Source: Cytidiella melzeri
Lineage: Eukaryota; Basidiomycota; Agaricomycetes; Polyporales; Irpicaceae
Reading direction: 5' to 3'
Length of the DNA stretch: 64,000 bases
Assembly: GCA_022592445.1 (NCBI GenBank)
Contig: JABYQR010000073.1
Coordinates: 84,870 to 148,869, forward strand
The notes under the pieces: model-generated
The model's database searches: none
What the model was told of the DNA's origin: nothing
Seen by the model: the letters and a program-made list of their open reading frames with translations, nothing else
Program-made: the position numbers and the translations under genes
Shown: positions 10,776 through 20,659 of the stretch, in pieces
How the letters are laid out: the number at the start of each line of letters is the position of its first letter
Numbering within the stretch: the first letter of the stretch is position 1

Positions 10776-11790
10776 CTTCTTTCGTGATCAGACAACGATT
10801 TTCTTCGGAGGGCGGTTGATAGGTCTCTGCGTAATACTCGTGTTCGATTGCTTCAGTGGGGTCTAGCTGATTTAATCGATTAGGGCACGGTTGGTTATCA
10901 CACTCGTAGAAGGATCCCTCGTTGGCTCGAAAGTGGTCGTCTGTGACCGAGATGGGATCGAAGAAATGGATACAATTATCGCAGATCAAAGACGTGGTGG
11001 GCAAAAACCGTGGACTGTCTAGATCCACTCGAAGTAGCTATCGTTATTAACTACGTTAAGTTGCGCAAGAACTTTGCTATAGTTCTTGCGAAGCTGCTTA
11101 AACGAGACTTTCCCAATTGCTTTGCAACCCCAGTCTAGGAGTTGCCACTCGCGGTCGGCTGTGACAGGTGCGAGCTCGTCAAGTCGGTTAAGGAAGCGAT
11201 TGACTTTGTTGACGAGGTGGAGTAGCGCGCGACGATGGTCGGGGTCTGCGCAGTTGAGAAGTTCTTGTAGCTCTGTTAGAGCTTGCAAGCGGGTACGGAC
11301 AGCGGTAAGCTTCGGCCTGAAGATGCCGATGAGGTCAACCGGTGATAACTTCTTGAAGTCTATCAGTACCGGTTTGGGTGCAGCGGGAGCGGGAGTGGGT
11401 GGAGGAAGTTTGGCAAGTCGCTCAGCGAGAGTCGGCTTGTGAGTCTGTTGCTCGGCAAGAGTTCGAGCACGTTCCTCGGCTGCACGTTCTCCGTATGCTC
11501 GGGCAGAAGCGCGAAGTTGTTGATTTTCCTCGTAAGAGGGGACGGTGAGGGTGATGCCTTTGACCGGCGGTTTCTTTGATACGTACTTCGCAACGTTGAC
11601 GAGGTCTTTGTCAGACCAGCGATGAGGTTGACCGCTCTTACGCTTGGCAGCGAGAGCGTCGAGGAAAGATGGGGGGAGGCACCTCTTGAGCTGAGGCTCG
11701 TTCGTAGAGAGGTCCTTGGAAAAACGGGTGCGCGTGTCCTTAGGCACTGAACAACGCAGGGGGTAGAAACGGACGACGTAAGTAGTAGCT
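10776..11790 (-). CDS. AUG-less pre-gag open frame in gypsy-1
   Basis: A frame open from the stop near 11792 to a TAG at 11021, then continuing after one more one-base shift into the frame that leads to the gag ATG. It encodes about 325 residues with good protein character: RTLAEQQTHKPTLAERLAKL, Pro/Ala linkers, a Leu-rich helical stretch (LTAVRTRLQALTELQELLN), and a CDNC...CDNQPCPN cysteine group. There is no in-frame ATG, and no ATG at all on this strand between the inferred transcript start (about 12106) and 11747. It may be an N-terminal Gag extension started at a non-AUG codon, or a 5' frame whose AUG is lost. Confidence 0.45.
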
Positions 11791-11880
11791 CAACGGTATG
11801 GAAAGACCGGAGATGTACTCGTCAAACAGGAATAAACTTTTTTAAACGGTGGGAATGGGGGAACCCAGGGTTTCACAACG

Positions 11881-11890
11881 ATCTCGACCT
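11881..11890 (-). promoter_or_regulatory. Self-priming type primer-binding site of gypsy-1
   Basis: Two bases inside the 5' LTR the minus strand reads AGGTCGAGAT. This is the exact reverse complement of ATCTCGACCT, which lies in the LTR at 12097-12106, about 28 bases past the TATA box (12134-12141), where the transcript should begin. No TGG-starting tRNA 3'-end match is present. This is the arrangement known for Tf1/sushi-type elements, whose mRNA 5' end folds back as the reverse-transcription primer. Confidence 0.75.
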
Positions 11891-11892
11891 AA

Positions 11893-12651
11893 TGACGCGG
11901 AGACGGGGGTTCGACGCGGCAGACAGGGACACGGAGTGGATGACGACGAAGTGGTGGTGGTAGGCGTGAAGCACAATACTCTCACCAGCTATAAATCTTA
12001 TGCAGATGTCTAGCCCAGTAAAGACCAAGTTAGTATTGTTACTACCAGCTATGTAGTACAAGAGGGAGTTGCTTACCTAGCCCAGTAAAGACCAAGAGGT
12101 CGAGATGGGGGGCTAGGAGCGTACATGCAGCAGTATATATAGACTTCAGGGACCTGCGCACAGACCATGTTGAGGGCAGGCTTTGCAAGAAGCCGTGTGA
12201 ACGAAGAACAAAAGAACTACTTAAAAGAGAACAATAGCTATTGTCTAGTCCTTGCCAAGAACTCTACCCGTGAGAGAATCTATCTAAAAGGAGACCAACT
12301 ATTGTATTCCATTCCCACACCTGTGAGAACATCCTTCCATAAAGAGAACAATAGGGAAAGAACAATAAGGAGCCCATGTGGATGGTATCTATGACGTCAA
12401 ACCCTAGCTATGGGCTGAGCCATGTGTCTGTAGCCATGTGGTCTTACTTAAGCTAAGTCACATGCTAGTGTGACGTAGTAGCAAGTAATGTGACCGTGTG
12501 GAGCATCTAAGCCACGTGATACGGGCGCTTAATAGACGTGCAAAGGAGTTTATGCATGAAAAGGTTGCAACTGAGCTGCAGCCCGGAGTTTTACAGATAA
12601 AAACAAGAGGTAAATTGCGAAAATTAAGGGCTAGTCAGGCCGTCCATGACA
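11893..12651 (-). repeat. Gypsy-1 5' LTR (right copy)
   Basis: Same boundaries as the left LTR. Promoter elements on the minus strand are a TATATATA at 12134-12141 and a predicted start near 12106. The R-U5 leader is free of ATG codons. Confidence 0.95.
12010..12076 (-). other. Intron-like segment in the gypsy-1 LTR leader
   Basis: On the transcribed strand a 67-base segment begins GTAAGC, contains a perfect TACTAAC branch motif (12029-12035) and ends CTAG. The 20 bases CTTGGTCTTTACTGGGCTAG end both the upstream exon and the intron itself, as if the intron arose by tandem duplication of a block containing AG|GT. The same donor, branch and acceptor are kept in the left LTR and in both solo LTRs of the family. 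Confidence 0.6.
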
Positions 12652-13023
12652 GCTCTCGGACTTCTACCTAGCTTCAGGTAAGGTTCCATATTGAACAACA
12701 TTTTCTTTTTAGCACAGCATTTCCTGCCAATCACAAACAAGCTGTAAAAGGGATGAATCAAATGCAGACATCAGAAGGCCTAACATTGTACAGCTTGATA
12801 GACAGTTTCAACCCTAAAAATGACCCTGAGAAAAGCATAGCTACAGGTTGTGGTTGCACCATAATGCTTACCATCTGAAACCTGAGTTGGATTGGCTGTA
12901 AAATTTCTACCCTGCCTCATGTCAGGGGGCTCTGATGAGGGTTTCTGGTTCAGACAATATTCCCTGGAGCCAATCATCTTCTGGCAAAAGGGATGACAAA
13001 GCCTGAGATGCAGACATCAGAAG
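12652..13023. repeat. Repeat array, middle segment between gypsy-1 and copia
   Basis: Continues the ~250 bp repeat from the right gypsy-1 target duplication to the left copia target duplication (AGAAG, 13019-13023). It includes the CAGACAATATTCCCTGGAGC and ATGCAGACATCAGAAG blocks. Confidence 0.7.
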
Positions 13024-13194
13024 TGTTCGACTATAGTAAATTAGACGCTTAACGTACGAGCGCCGTAGTTACCGTATATAAGACTTAAACTGATCAATGC
13101 AACGATACGCACTTTTGATCCCCAACTCCCACTGTGTGATCCCTCTCAATCTTGCTCTCTCAACGCTTTCCTCTACTTGCATAGCCTTCTAACA
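13024..13194 (+). repeat. Copia 5' LTR
   Basis: Short LTR with a CCGTATATAAGAC TATA box around 13073-13084, so the transcript probably begins near 13105. It ends CTTCTAACA directly before the primer-binding site. Confidence 0.9.
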
Positions 13195-13206
13195 GGTTAT
13201 GAGCCC
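13195..13206 (+). promoter_or_regulatory. Copia primer-binding site for half tRNA-iMet
   Basis: GGTTATGAGCCC follows the LTR with no spacer. It is the exact complement of the conserved initiator tRNA-Met anticodon-arm sequence GGGCTCATAACC. Priming by an internally cleaved initiator tRNA is known for Drosophila copia and yeast Ty5. The same motif follows the LTR of the second copia element at 62866. Confidence 0.8.
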
Positions 13207-13262
13207 CGGATAAGCTCTTTACCTCACTCACACTACCTTCTGCACTCACTATCCACCAGTTG

Positions 13263-14852
13263 ATGAGCTCTGATCCCACTGATCAGCCTCAACCTCGTCG
13301 TTCTACGCGCGAACGACACCAAACCGACTTTCTTCGAGGCACTATCCCTCGTACCACTTGCAGGAGACGTACCCCGGTCTTCACTCCTACTCCAACTCCT
13401 CCTCCTGCTACTACTCCTCCTCATCCAATGTCTTCCGCTTCTCGCGCTGGTACCCCAGGTTCTGCACCTTCTGCTGCACCTTCTGACCACGCCACAAACG
13501 TCCCTACTACCTCTGCTGTCGTCGACCATCCCACTGCCCGCATCACGGCATCACGTCGAGTCTCAGCACCCCCATCTGATCGCCGTCGCACTCCATTCGA
13601 CACACTCCGCGACGACTTTGCCCGTCGTCACACCACTAAACCATCGTCAGACGACAGCGACGATCCTATGGACGACGACGAGGCGCACGAAAGGCGAAGG
13701 GGCAAACTGCCCAGAGCCCATCGTGCACCTTCCCCCTCGCCATCTGGCCCTACTGACTCCGCGCGAGCGGTGTCGTCCCTCCTTTCCGTGCCTCCAAAGC
13801 ACGACGTGGAGTATACTATGTCGCTTAGCGACGTTCATAAAGCCTTCGCAGATGTTGGCAAACTCACAGGTCCTGATACCTGGCCGATGTGGAAATTCCG
13901 CGTTGATACTGCGATGTCGACTATCGTCGATTTCTACAGCTACAGGGGTGGTCTAACTATCCCTCAAGAGGTCCAACGGGCCGTCTTCAACGTCCTGGCT
14001 GGACACATCGCAGACTCTGTGATGGCGAACTATCTCAACGAGACCGCGCCCCACAGACTCATGGAGAAACTCTCCGAACGTTTCGAGCCGACTTCTACTA
14101 TGTCGGACGCAAACAAAATCTTCCAACTCTTCTCCCTCCGCCGTCCTGTCCATGAAATGGACAAACTACTCAACGACGCGCACAACCTCTACTCGGAGAT
14201 TCTGTCCAAGGGCATCGAATTCCCTCAGCACATCTTCTACTCCGCCCTCGTCGGCATCATTCCCCCCGCCTATGCGCACACTCGCGCTAGCTACGAGGCT
14301 GGTGTGCGTTCCCGTACTCCTGCGGGTGAGAAATACGACTACAACCCCATCTCTTTGAGTGTCGAGCTCCGCCGCGACTTCCATAGTTGGCGACTCGCTC
14401 ACCCACTTGACCGCTCTTGGTCCAAGGGTTCGTCAACCCTCGTCCCTCGCGATAGGCCCGCTGGTAGTTCATCCGCCGCGTCGCCAGCAGTCGACAAACG
14501 TGTCGAACGTCCGGCGAAAGCCACTTCCTCCGCTCGTGCGGCCGCCGCTCCTTACTCTAAGGAGAAGTCCGTCCGTGACACTTCGAAGATGAAGTGTTAC
14601 AACTGCAACAAGACTGGCCACACGACGCCTACTTGCCCTTCGCCCTGGACAGAGAAGTCCAAGGAGGCGATGAAGAGGAAGGGTATTACCCGGAAGTCCG
14701 TTGCTGCTGGTGCCAAGGGCAAAGCTGCCACTGCCGCCGCTGTTGTCACTACTCCCGCTGTCGCTGGTCCGTCGACCACTACTCCTCGTCGCAACCAGAG
14801 CGCGTGGGTGTCGGCTCTCTCTGAGTCCGACGTCACTATGCACAACAACTAG
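13263..14852 (+). CDS. gag: Copia gag polyprotein
   Basis: An intact frame of about 529 residues from the ATG at 13263. The N-terminus is a basic, Pro/Thr-rich disordered region. A copia-type gag domain follows (SLSDVHKAFADVGKLTGPDT, then WPMWKFRVDTAMSTIVDF), as do FNVLAGHIADSVMANYLNE and ERFEPTSTMSDANKIFQLF. A CCHC knuckle CYNCNKTGHTTPTC lies near residue 447. It ends at a TAG with no shift into protease. It forms the virus-like particle and binds element RNA. The partial gag at 62934 is a clear relative. Confidence 0.9.
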   Translation: MSSDPTDQPQPRRSTRERHQTDFLRGTIPRTTCRRRTPVFTPTPTPPPATTPPHPMSSASRAGTPGSAPSAAPSDHATNVPTTSAVVDHPTARITASRRVSAPPSDRRRTPFDTLRDDFARRHTTKPSSDDSDDPMDDDEAHERRRGKLPRAHRAPSPSPSGPTDSARAVSSLLSVPPKHDVEYTMSLSDVHKAFADVGKLTGPDTWPMWKFRVDTAMSTIVDFYSYRGGLTIPQEVQRAVFNVLAGHIADSVMANYLNETAPHRLMEKLSERFEPTSTMSDANKIFQLFSLRRPVHEMDKLLNDAHNLYSEILSKGIEFPQHIFYSALVGIIPPAYAHTRASYEAGVRSRTPAGEKYDYNPISLSVELRRDFHSWRLAHPLDRSWSKGSSTLVPRDRPAGSSSAASPAVDKRVERPAKATSSARAAAAPYSKEKSVRDTSKMKCYNCNKTGHTTPTCPSPWTEKSKEAMKRKGITRKSVAAGAKGKAATAAAVVTTPAVAGPSTTTPRRNQSAWVSALSESDVTMHNN

Positions 14853-14901
14853 TTTTGAAACTTGCTGGTGACATGGTACTCGAGGTGGAACAGGAAAGTG
14901 A

Positions 14902-17670
14902 AAATCAAATGATTTATACACGCTATCATCAACTCGAGTGACTTCTTTAGCAAGCGTGCATAGAACTGGCATTACTTTACTTGAACTTCATAAAAAACTC
15001 GGTCATCTTAGTTACTTCATGATCAAGAAACTACTTCAAACTTCGTCAATCATTTCCGATCATATAACTGACCATACTGAAACTCCGTGCGAGGATTGTT
15101 TACTTAACAATATCCATCGCAATACCGTACCTAAACTTCGTTCTTCATCGTTAGCTGAAGCTTTCGGAGATCACTTTCATATCGACATCTTTGGGCCTCT
15201 ACCCACAGCGTCGATTACTGGTAAACACAAATACTGGTTGACTATCGTCGACGATGCTACTAGATGGTTAGTACTTGCACCACTAGTTACTAAAGATGAC
15301 GCCTATACTCAATGGGTCATTTTCTCTACTGAACTTTTGACGCAATATGGTATTTGTGTCAAGATACTTCAAGCCGATAACGACGGTGTCTTTACCAGTA
15401 AAGCTATGACTGCTTACTTGAAAACTCAAGGAACTATACTACGTCTTACTGTACATGATACTCCTCAGCAAAACGGTGTTGCTGAGCGTGTACATCAAAC
15501 TATTATGAACTTGATTCGAGTAAACCTGCATACTGCATCTTTACCAAATCGACTATGGTGGTACGCTGCATTATACGCGATGTATGTGTACAATCGTTCT
15601 CCTCGTACTATACTTAACTACAAAACTCCTTACTTTAAGCGATATGGCACAGATGCTAACCTTGATGGACTTCAAGTCTTCGGTCAGCCGTGCATTGTAT
15701 ACGACGAATATCGCACAAATAAACTAGCATCTAAGGGTAAAAGGGGAGTCTGGATAGGCTTCGCTGAACACTCTAAAGGTCACTACGTTTACTTTGGACA
15801 ACGTGTCGGAGTTGAACGTAACTTGCAATTTGTTGACTCTACGATACAAATTGAAGGGGAGAAAGAACCAAATGTCGAAAAACTTACTACTGAAAAACAA
15901 CTTGAACTTGAGGACAACCCTCACATAGAACCAATGGAAATCGACGAGCCTGACCCTACTGGTCCAAGGCGTTCCAACAGAACTCCTCAACTATTGCGTA
16001 AAGCTCGTGGTCTAAACTACGACAAAGTAGACACTAACATTGCTTTCTACTTAACTGAGTTTAACGCTTACTATGCTGAGGATGTCGGTGACCCTGTCAC
16101 TTTCAAAGATGTACTTAATCACCCTCTCAAAGACCATTGGTTTAAGTCTATGAAACTTGAGGTTGATACACTAGAACAACTCGGCACTTGGGAATACTGT
16201 ATCCCGCCGCCAAATGCCAACATTACTGGTTCTCGCTTCGTCTACAAGACCAAGTACGAACATGGCAAAGTTACTAAACTCAAGTCAAGACTTGTTGCGC
16301 AAGGATACTCTCAGCGTGATGGTATTGATTACTATGCAAACGACTTGTTCGCTCCAGTCGCGCGCATGAGTTCTATGCGACTCATACTTACACTTGCGGC
16401 TTCACTACACTTCGAGATTAACCAACTCGATGTTAAGTCCGCTTACTTATACGGTAAGATTAACGATGATGAAGATCTTTATCTTCGTCCGCCGCCTGGC
16501 GACTTACTGCCCAACTTGCCTAAGGGCTGGGTCCTTAAACTACGCAAAACTATCTATGGCCTTAAACAAGCCGGACGTCGCTGGTACAAGGTACTATGCG
16601 ATATACTTTTCCAACTTGGACTCAAGCGTTCAGACTACAATAACGCTGTCTTCCATCTTTATAGGGGAGACAAACTAATACTTATACTCGCTGTTCATGT
16701 TGACGATATTACTCTCTGTACTATTACTTCTGTCGTCGCTGAACAATTTGAGATAGCACTTAGACAACATGTCGAAGTAACAAACGGTGGTACTATCCAC
16801 TGGATGCTTGGCATGGAGATCGATTACGACAAAGCCTCTGGTGTTATCAAGCTTCGTCAACGCGATTATATCCAAACTATACTTAAATGAAACAACTTTG
16901 ACCACGATCATACACGCCGTACACCTATGATACACGAGCACAACTTAGCCCCCCGTGACTCGAAAGAACCTTGTCAGGACGCTGACGCTATTAAACAATA
17001 CATGTCTTTAGTCGGTGGTTTACGATACGTCGCTGACTGTACTCGACCAGACGTTGCATACTGCACTGGTCAACTTGCACGATACTTAGCTGACCCTTCT
17101 AAGGAACACTACGCTGCAGCTAAACAGTGTTACCTATACTTGAAGGGAACGTGCGATTACTGGCTTGTCCTAGGAAACCAAGCAACTACTACTAATACTT
17201 CACTTGTCGGATATGCTGATTCTGACGGTATGACTACATACGGCAATAAACCAATAATGGGCTACACCTTCACATACAACAACTCGCTTATCTCTTGGTC
17301 AAGTAAGCGCGGTTCACTCGTAACACTATCGGTCACCGAAGCCGAATTATATGCCTTAGCGCATGCGTCAACTGAGGCTATATATCTAAAAGCACTCATT
17401 GACGAACTACTAAACTTTACTATGGATCCTGTCAGAATGTATACTGACAGTGCATCAACTATTGCCATTGTTAGCTCACCTGACAAGCAACATTCGCAAC
17501 GAACTAAACACTTTGAAATTCGTAAGAATTTCATCAGCGATCGTGTACTCAAGAAGTATATAACTATTCATCACATATCTTCTAACGATCAACGTGCTGA
17601 TACACTTACTAAAGCACTACCTCTCGAAAAACTCAAGCACTTCAATGAACTACTTCATATTCGTGCTTGA
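14902..17670 (+). pseudogene. pol: Copia pol without protease, one premature TGA
   Basis: Open from the TGA at 14899-14901. It begins in the GAG-pre-integrase domain (ELHKKLGHLSYFMIKKLL, CEDCLLNN). The integrase core residues are visible in HIDIFGPLP, QADNDGVF and TPQQNGVAERVH. RT includes SRFVYKTKYEHGKVTKLKSR, NQLDVKSAYLYG and a HVDD catalytic motif in place of the usual YVDD. RNase H begins GYADSDG and has SVTEAELYALA and YTDS. The frame is continuous to 17670 except for a TGA at 16888-16890, at a position where relatives have LKR. The usual DSGA protease, expected between gag and this frame, is absent, leaving only about 50 bases of non-coding remnant. Confidence 0.9.
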
Positions 17671-17848
17671 AGGGGAGTGTCCAACTATAGTAAATTAGAC
17701 GCTTAACGTACGAGCGCCGTAGTTACCGTATATAAGACTTAAACTGATCAATGCAACGATACACACTTTTGATCCCCAACTCCCACTGTGTGATCCCTCT
17801 CAATCTTGCTCTCTCAACACTTTCCTCTACTTGCATAGCCTTCTAACA
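17670..17848 (+). repeat. Copia polypurine tract and 3' LTR
   Basis: AAGGGGAG (17670-17677) directly precedes the LTR at 17678. The LTR is 171 bp and ends CTTCTAACA at 17848. Confidence 0.9.
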
Positions 17849-18675
17849 AGAAGGCATTGTGTACAGCCTGATGCAGCAGTTTCAACCCTAAAAAACAACC
17901 TTGAAAAACAGCATAGCTACAGATTGTGGCTGCATCATAATGGTTGCCATCAACACTCTGAGTCAGATTGGCTGTAAGACTTCTACCCAGCCTCATGTTA
18001 GGGCTCTGATGTTCAGACAATATTCTCTGGAGCAAATTCTCTGATGTAACAGTTTTGTCCCAGAACAACAGCTTTGAAAACAGCATAGCTACAGATTGTG
18101 CCTGCAATGTGGTGGTTGCCATCAAAAATTAAGTCAGATTGGGAAGCTCTCGGACTTCTACCTAGCTTCAGGTAAGGGGGAGGTTTCCACATTGAACAAC
18201 ATTTTCTTTTTAGCACAGCATCTCCTGCTGATCACAAACAAGCTGTAAAAGGGATAAATCAAATGCAGACATCAGAAGGCCTGACATGTACAGCTTAATA
18301 GGCAGTTTCAACCCTAAAAATAACCCTGAAGAAAGCATAGCTACAGGTTGTGGTTGCACCATAATGCTTGCCATCTGAAACCTGAGTTGGATTGGCTGTA
18401 AAATTTCTACCCAGCCTCATGTCAGGGGGCTCTGATGAGGGTTTCTGGTTCAGACAATATTACCTGGAGCCAATCATCTGCTGGCAAAAGGGATGTCACA
18501 GATGCAGACATCAGAAAGCATTGTGTACAGCCTGATGCAGCAGTTTCAACCCTGAAAAGCAACCTTGAAAAACAGCATAGCTACAGATTGTGGCTGCATC
18601 ATAATGGTTGCCATCAAAAAATGAGTCAGATTGGGCAATCTCTTAGACTTCTACCCAGTTTCAGGCAAGGGGGAA
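17849..18675. repeat. Repeat array, right segment
   Basis: Three or more further units of the ~250 bp repeat. One unit (around 18120-18190) shows the gypsy-1 target site unoccupied: TTGGGAAGCTCTCGGACTTC. Confidence 0.7.
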
Positions 18676-19221
18676 TGTAACAGGAAGGTTACTACTCATC
18701 AGATAAGTTGGTAAACTTGAGGGAATAGTGTGAGATGAAGTGTAAGAGATGTGGTGAGCAAAGTACTACAGAGTGTTGAGTAGTCCTAGCTCAACTAGCA
18801 TTAGCAAGGTCGGCAAGCGGCAAGTACAATCCCTGAAGGTGGAATGAGATATTAGTTTTTGAGCCAGATTTGTAAGCAAACTTGCCACTGGTAGCAGCTT
18901 GACCAAGTGTTTTGGGAATAGCTTCTTGAATGAGTAGCATATAGTAAGCTTGTGTGGTTTGTCTTGACTGGAGCACACAATAATTCAGGGAAGAAGAAGG
19001 ACTGTGCTGTATTGTTTAAAGTGCAACAGCGGGTGCGAGACGCGAGATGCAATGAGCCAGGAGGATCAATACACAAGCAGCAAGGCTTGCAGAGGCAAAC
19101 TTGAAGGGGGAAACACGGGAAGTGTCATATTCTGAGCTACTCGAGGTACAAATACACTGTGTATAAATACTACTGCAAAAAGTCCATATCAACTTAAAGA
19201 TCCGTGTCTGTGTGATAACAA
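18676..19221 (+). repeat. Possible LTR of an unidentified element
   Basis: The ~250 bp repeat stops abruptly at 18675 and the following 545 bases begin TGTAACAGG and end GTGATAACA, with a TATA box (GTATAAATAC, 19161-19170) about 50 bases before the end, as expected for a short R-U5. No second copy or target duplication is visible, and the right edge is obscured by the solo LTR inserted at 19222. Confidence 0.35.
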
Positions 19222-19990
19222 TGTCGTGGATGGCCCAACTAGCCCTTATTTTTTGCAATTTACATCTTGTTTTTACCTGTAAAACCTCGGGCTGCAACCC
19301 AATTGCAACCCTCTCAGCACAAACTCCTTGCATGTCTATTAAGCGCCCGTATCACGTGGCTTAGACACTCTACATGGTTACGTTACTTGCTACTACATCA
19401 CACTGGCATGTGACTTAGCTTATGTAAGACCACATGGCTACAACCACATGGCTACAACCACATGACTCAGCCCATAGCTAGAGTTTGACGTCATCGATAC
19501 CGTTCACATGGACTTCTTTTGTTCTTTCCCTATTGTTCTCTTTATGGAAGAATGTTCTCACAGGTGTGGGAATGGAATACAATAGTTGGTCTCCTTTTAG
19601 GTAGATTCTCTCACGAGTAGAGTTCTTGGCAAGGTCCAGACAATAGCTATTGTTCTCTTTTAGGTAGTTCTATTGTTCTTCGTTCACACAGCTTCTTGCA
19701 AAGCCTGCCTTTAACATGGTCTGTGCACAGGTCCCTGAAGACTATATATACAGCTGCATGTATGCTCCTAGCCCCCCATCTCGACCTCTTGGTCTTTACT
19801 GGGCTAGGTAAGCAAACCCCTCTTGTAATACATAGTGGGTAGTATCAATACTAACTTGGTCTTTACTGGGTTAGATTTCTGAACAAGTTTGATAGCTGGT
19901 GAACGCACTGTGCTTCACGCCTGCCACCACCTTTTTGTCAACATCCACATTGTGTCCCTGTTTGTCAGGTCGAGCATTGTCTCCATGTCA
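19222..19990 (+). mobile_element. Solo LTR of the gypsy-1 family
   Basis: Starts TGTCGTGGATGG and ends CTCCATGTCA. It aligns end to end with the reverse complement of the gypsy-1 LTR, more diverged than the other solo LTR, and keeps the TATATATA, ATCTCGACCT, GTAAGC and TACTAAC motifs. Flanks are AACAA (19217-19221) and AACGA (19991-19995), an imperfect target duplication. Confidence 0.9.
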
Positions 19991-20640
19991 AACGAGGCAG
20001 TGAGAGAGGGCAGTGTGAGATGAAACAAGGGGCAAACATGAAAGTCACAAGAACCAGGAGTACAGTGCTTCCTGTGCAGCTAAGCCACAAGCATCCAGTC
20101 AAACAAAGGCTTGGTGACTCGAGGCCACACAGGAGAGAAGGAGGCAGTGCAATGGAAACAAATCCTGGTAGTGACGAGCTTGAGGGGGTTGATGAAGAGA
20201 GAGAGAGAGGCTGCTCTAGGCTCCCCTATCCATCAGAAGAGTCATGGGATCCAAGGGAGCATGTGAGCAAGGGGCTGCAAGGAAACCAAGGGTGGCAAGG
20301 GAAAGTGGCAATGTGCTCAAGGCTGCCCAAAACTCGCCAGAGACATGGACAGAAACTTGCACAAGAACTCAAACCATAACTCGAGGAAACACAAGCTCGA
20401 GTGCCCAAAGGGCTGAGCCATAGACAAGCTCGAGACGCGAGCTGTATAAACAAGCTCAAGATGCAGGCTGTATAACAAGCTCGAGACGCAAGCTGTAGAA
20501 CCAGCTCTCGCGCGATCCTCAAGAAGTCTTGCAAGAGCTCTTGAGTGACAAGGAGCTCTGCTTGTTTGCAAGAAGGGGCTATGTTCTAGAAGTTATAATG
20601 ATTCCAGATTGTTTTTGCTACCCTTCATCTGACACACGAC
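19991..20640. other. Unassigned, possibly retroelement interior
   Basis: Purine-rich sequence with a GA microsatellite (about 20200-20212). Reading frames are short and look non-coding. It may be the interior of the element whose LTR-like end is at 18676-19221, but no domain supports this. Confidence 0.3.
20424..20499 (+). repeat. Three tandem 25-26 bp repeats
   Basis: Consecutive units of the form ACAAGCTCGAGACGCGAGCTGTATA at 20424, 20450 and 20475, with a few substitutions. Each contains a palindromic AGCTCGAG core. A partial unit lies about 30 bp upstream. Confidence 0.65.
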
Positions 20641-20659
20641 AGGCGTGATAGTGGCACAA

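Larger units (their letters stand above)
4800..12651 (-). mobile_element. Full-length Ty3/gypsy chromovirus (gypsy-1)
   Basis: An LTR retrotransposon transcribed on the minus strand, bounded by TG...CA LTRs of 759 bp (4800-5558 and 11893-12651) and a 5 bp target duplication GCTCT (4795-4799 and 12652-12656). An empty-site version of the same repeat exists near 18135-18170, which confirms both edges. The interior reads, from right to left, primer-binding site, an AUG-less pre-gag frame, gag with a CCHC knuckle, aspartic protease, RT, RNase H, integrase and chromodomain, then a polypurine tract. The LTRs differ at one position by eye, so the insertion is recent. Gag and protease carry frame breaks while RT to chromodomain is intact. 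Confidence 0.95.
13024..17848 (+). mobile_element. Ty1/copia retrotransposon lacking protease
   Basis: LTRs of 171 bp (13024-13194 and 17678-17848; TGT...ACA) flanked by the 5 bp duplication AGAAG (13019-13023 and 17849-17853). The element reads LTR, PBS, gag with CCHC knuckle, integrase, RT, RNase H, purine tract, LTR, which is the copia order. The two LTRs differ at four sites by eye, all transitions, three of them CpG to CpA. A protease DSGA region is missing between gag and the pre-integrase domain, and pol has one in-frame TGA. Confidence 0.95.
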
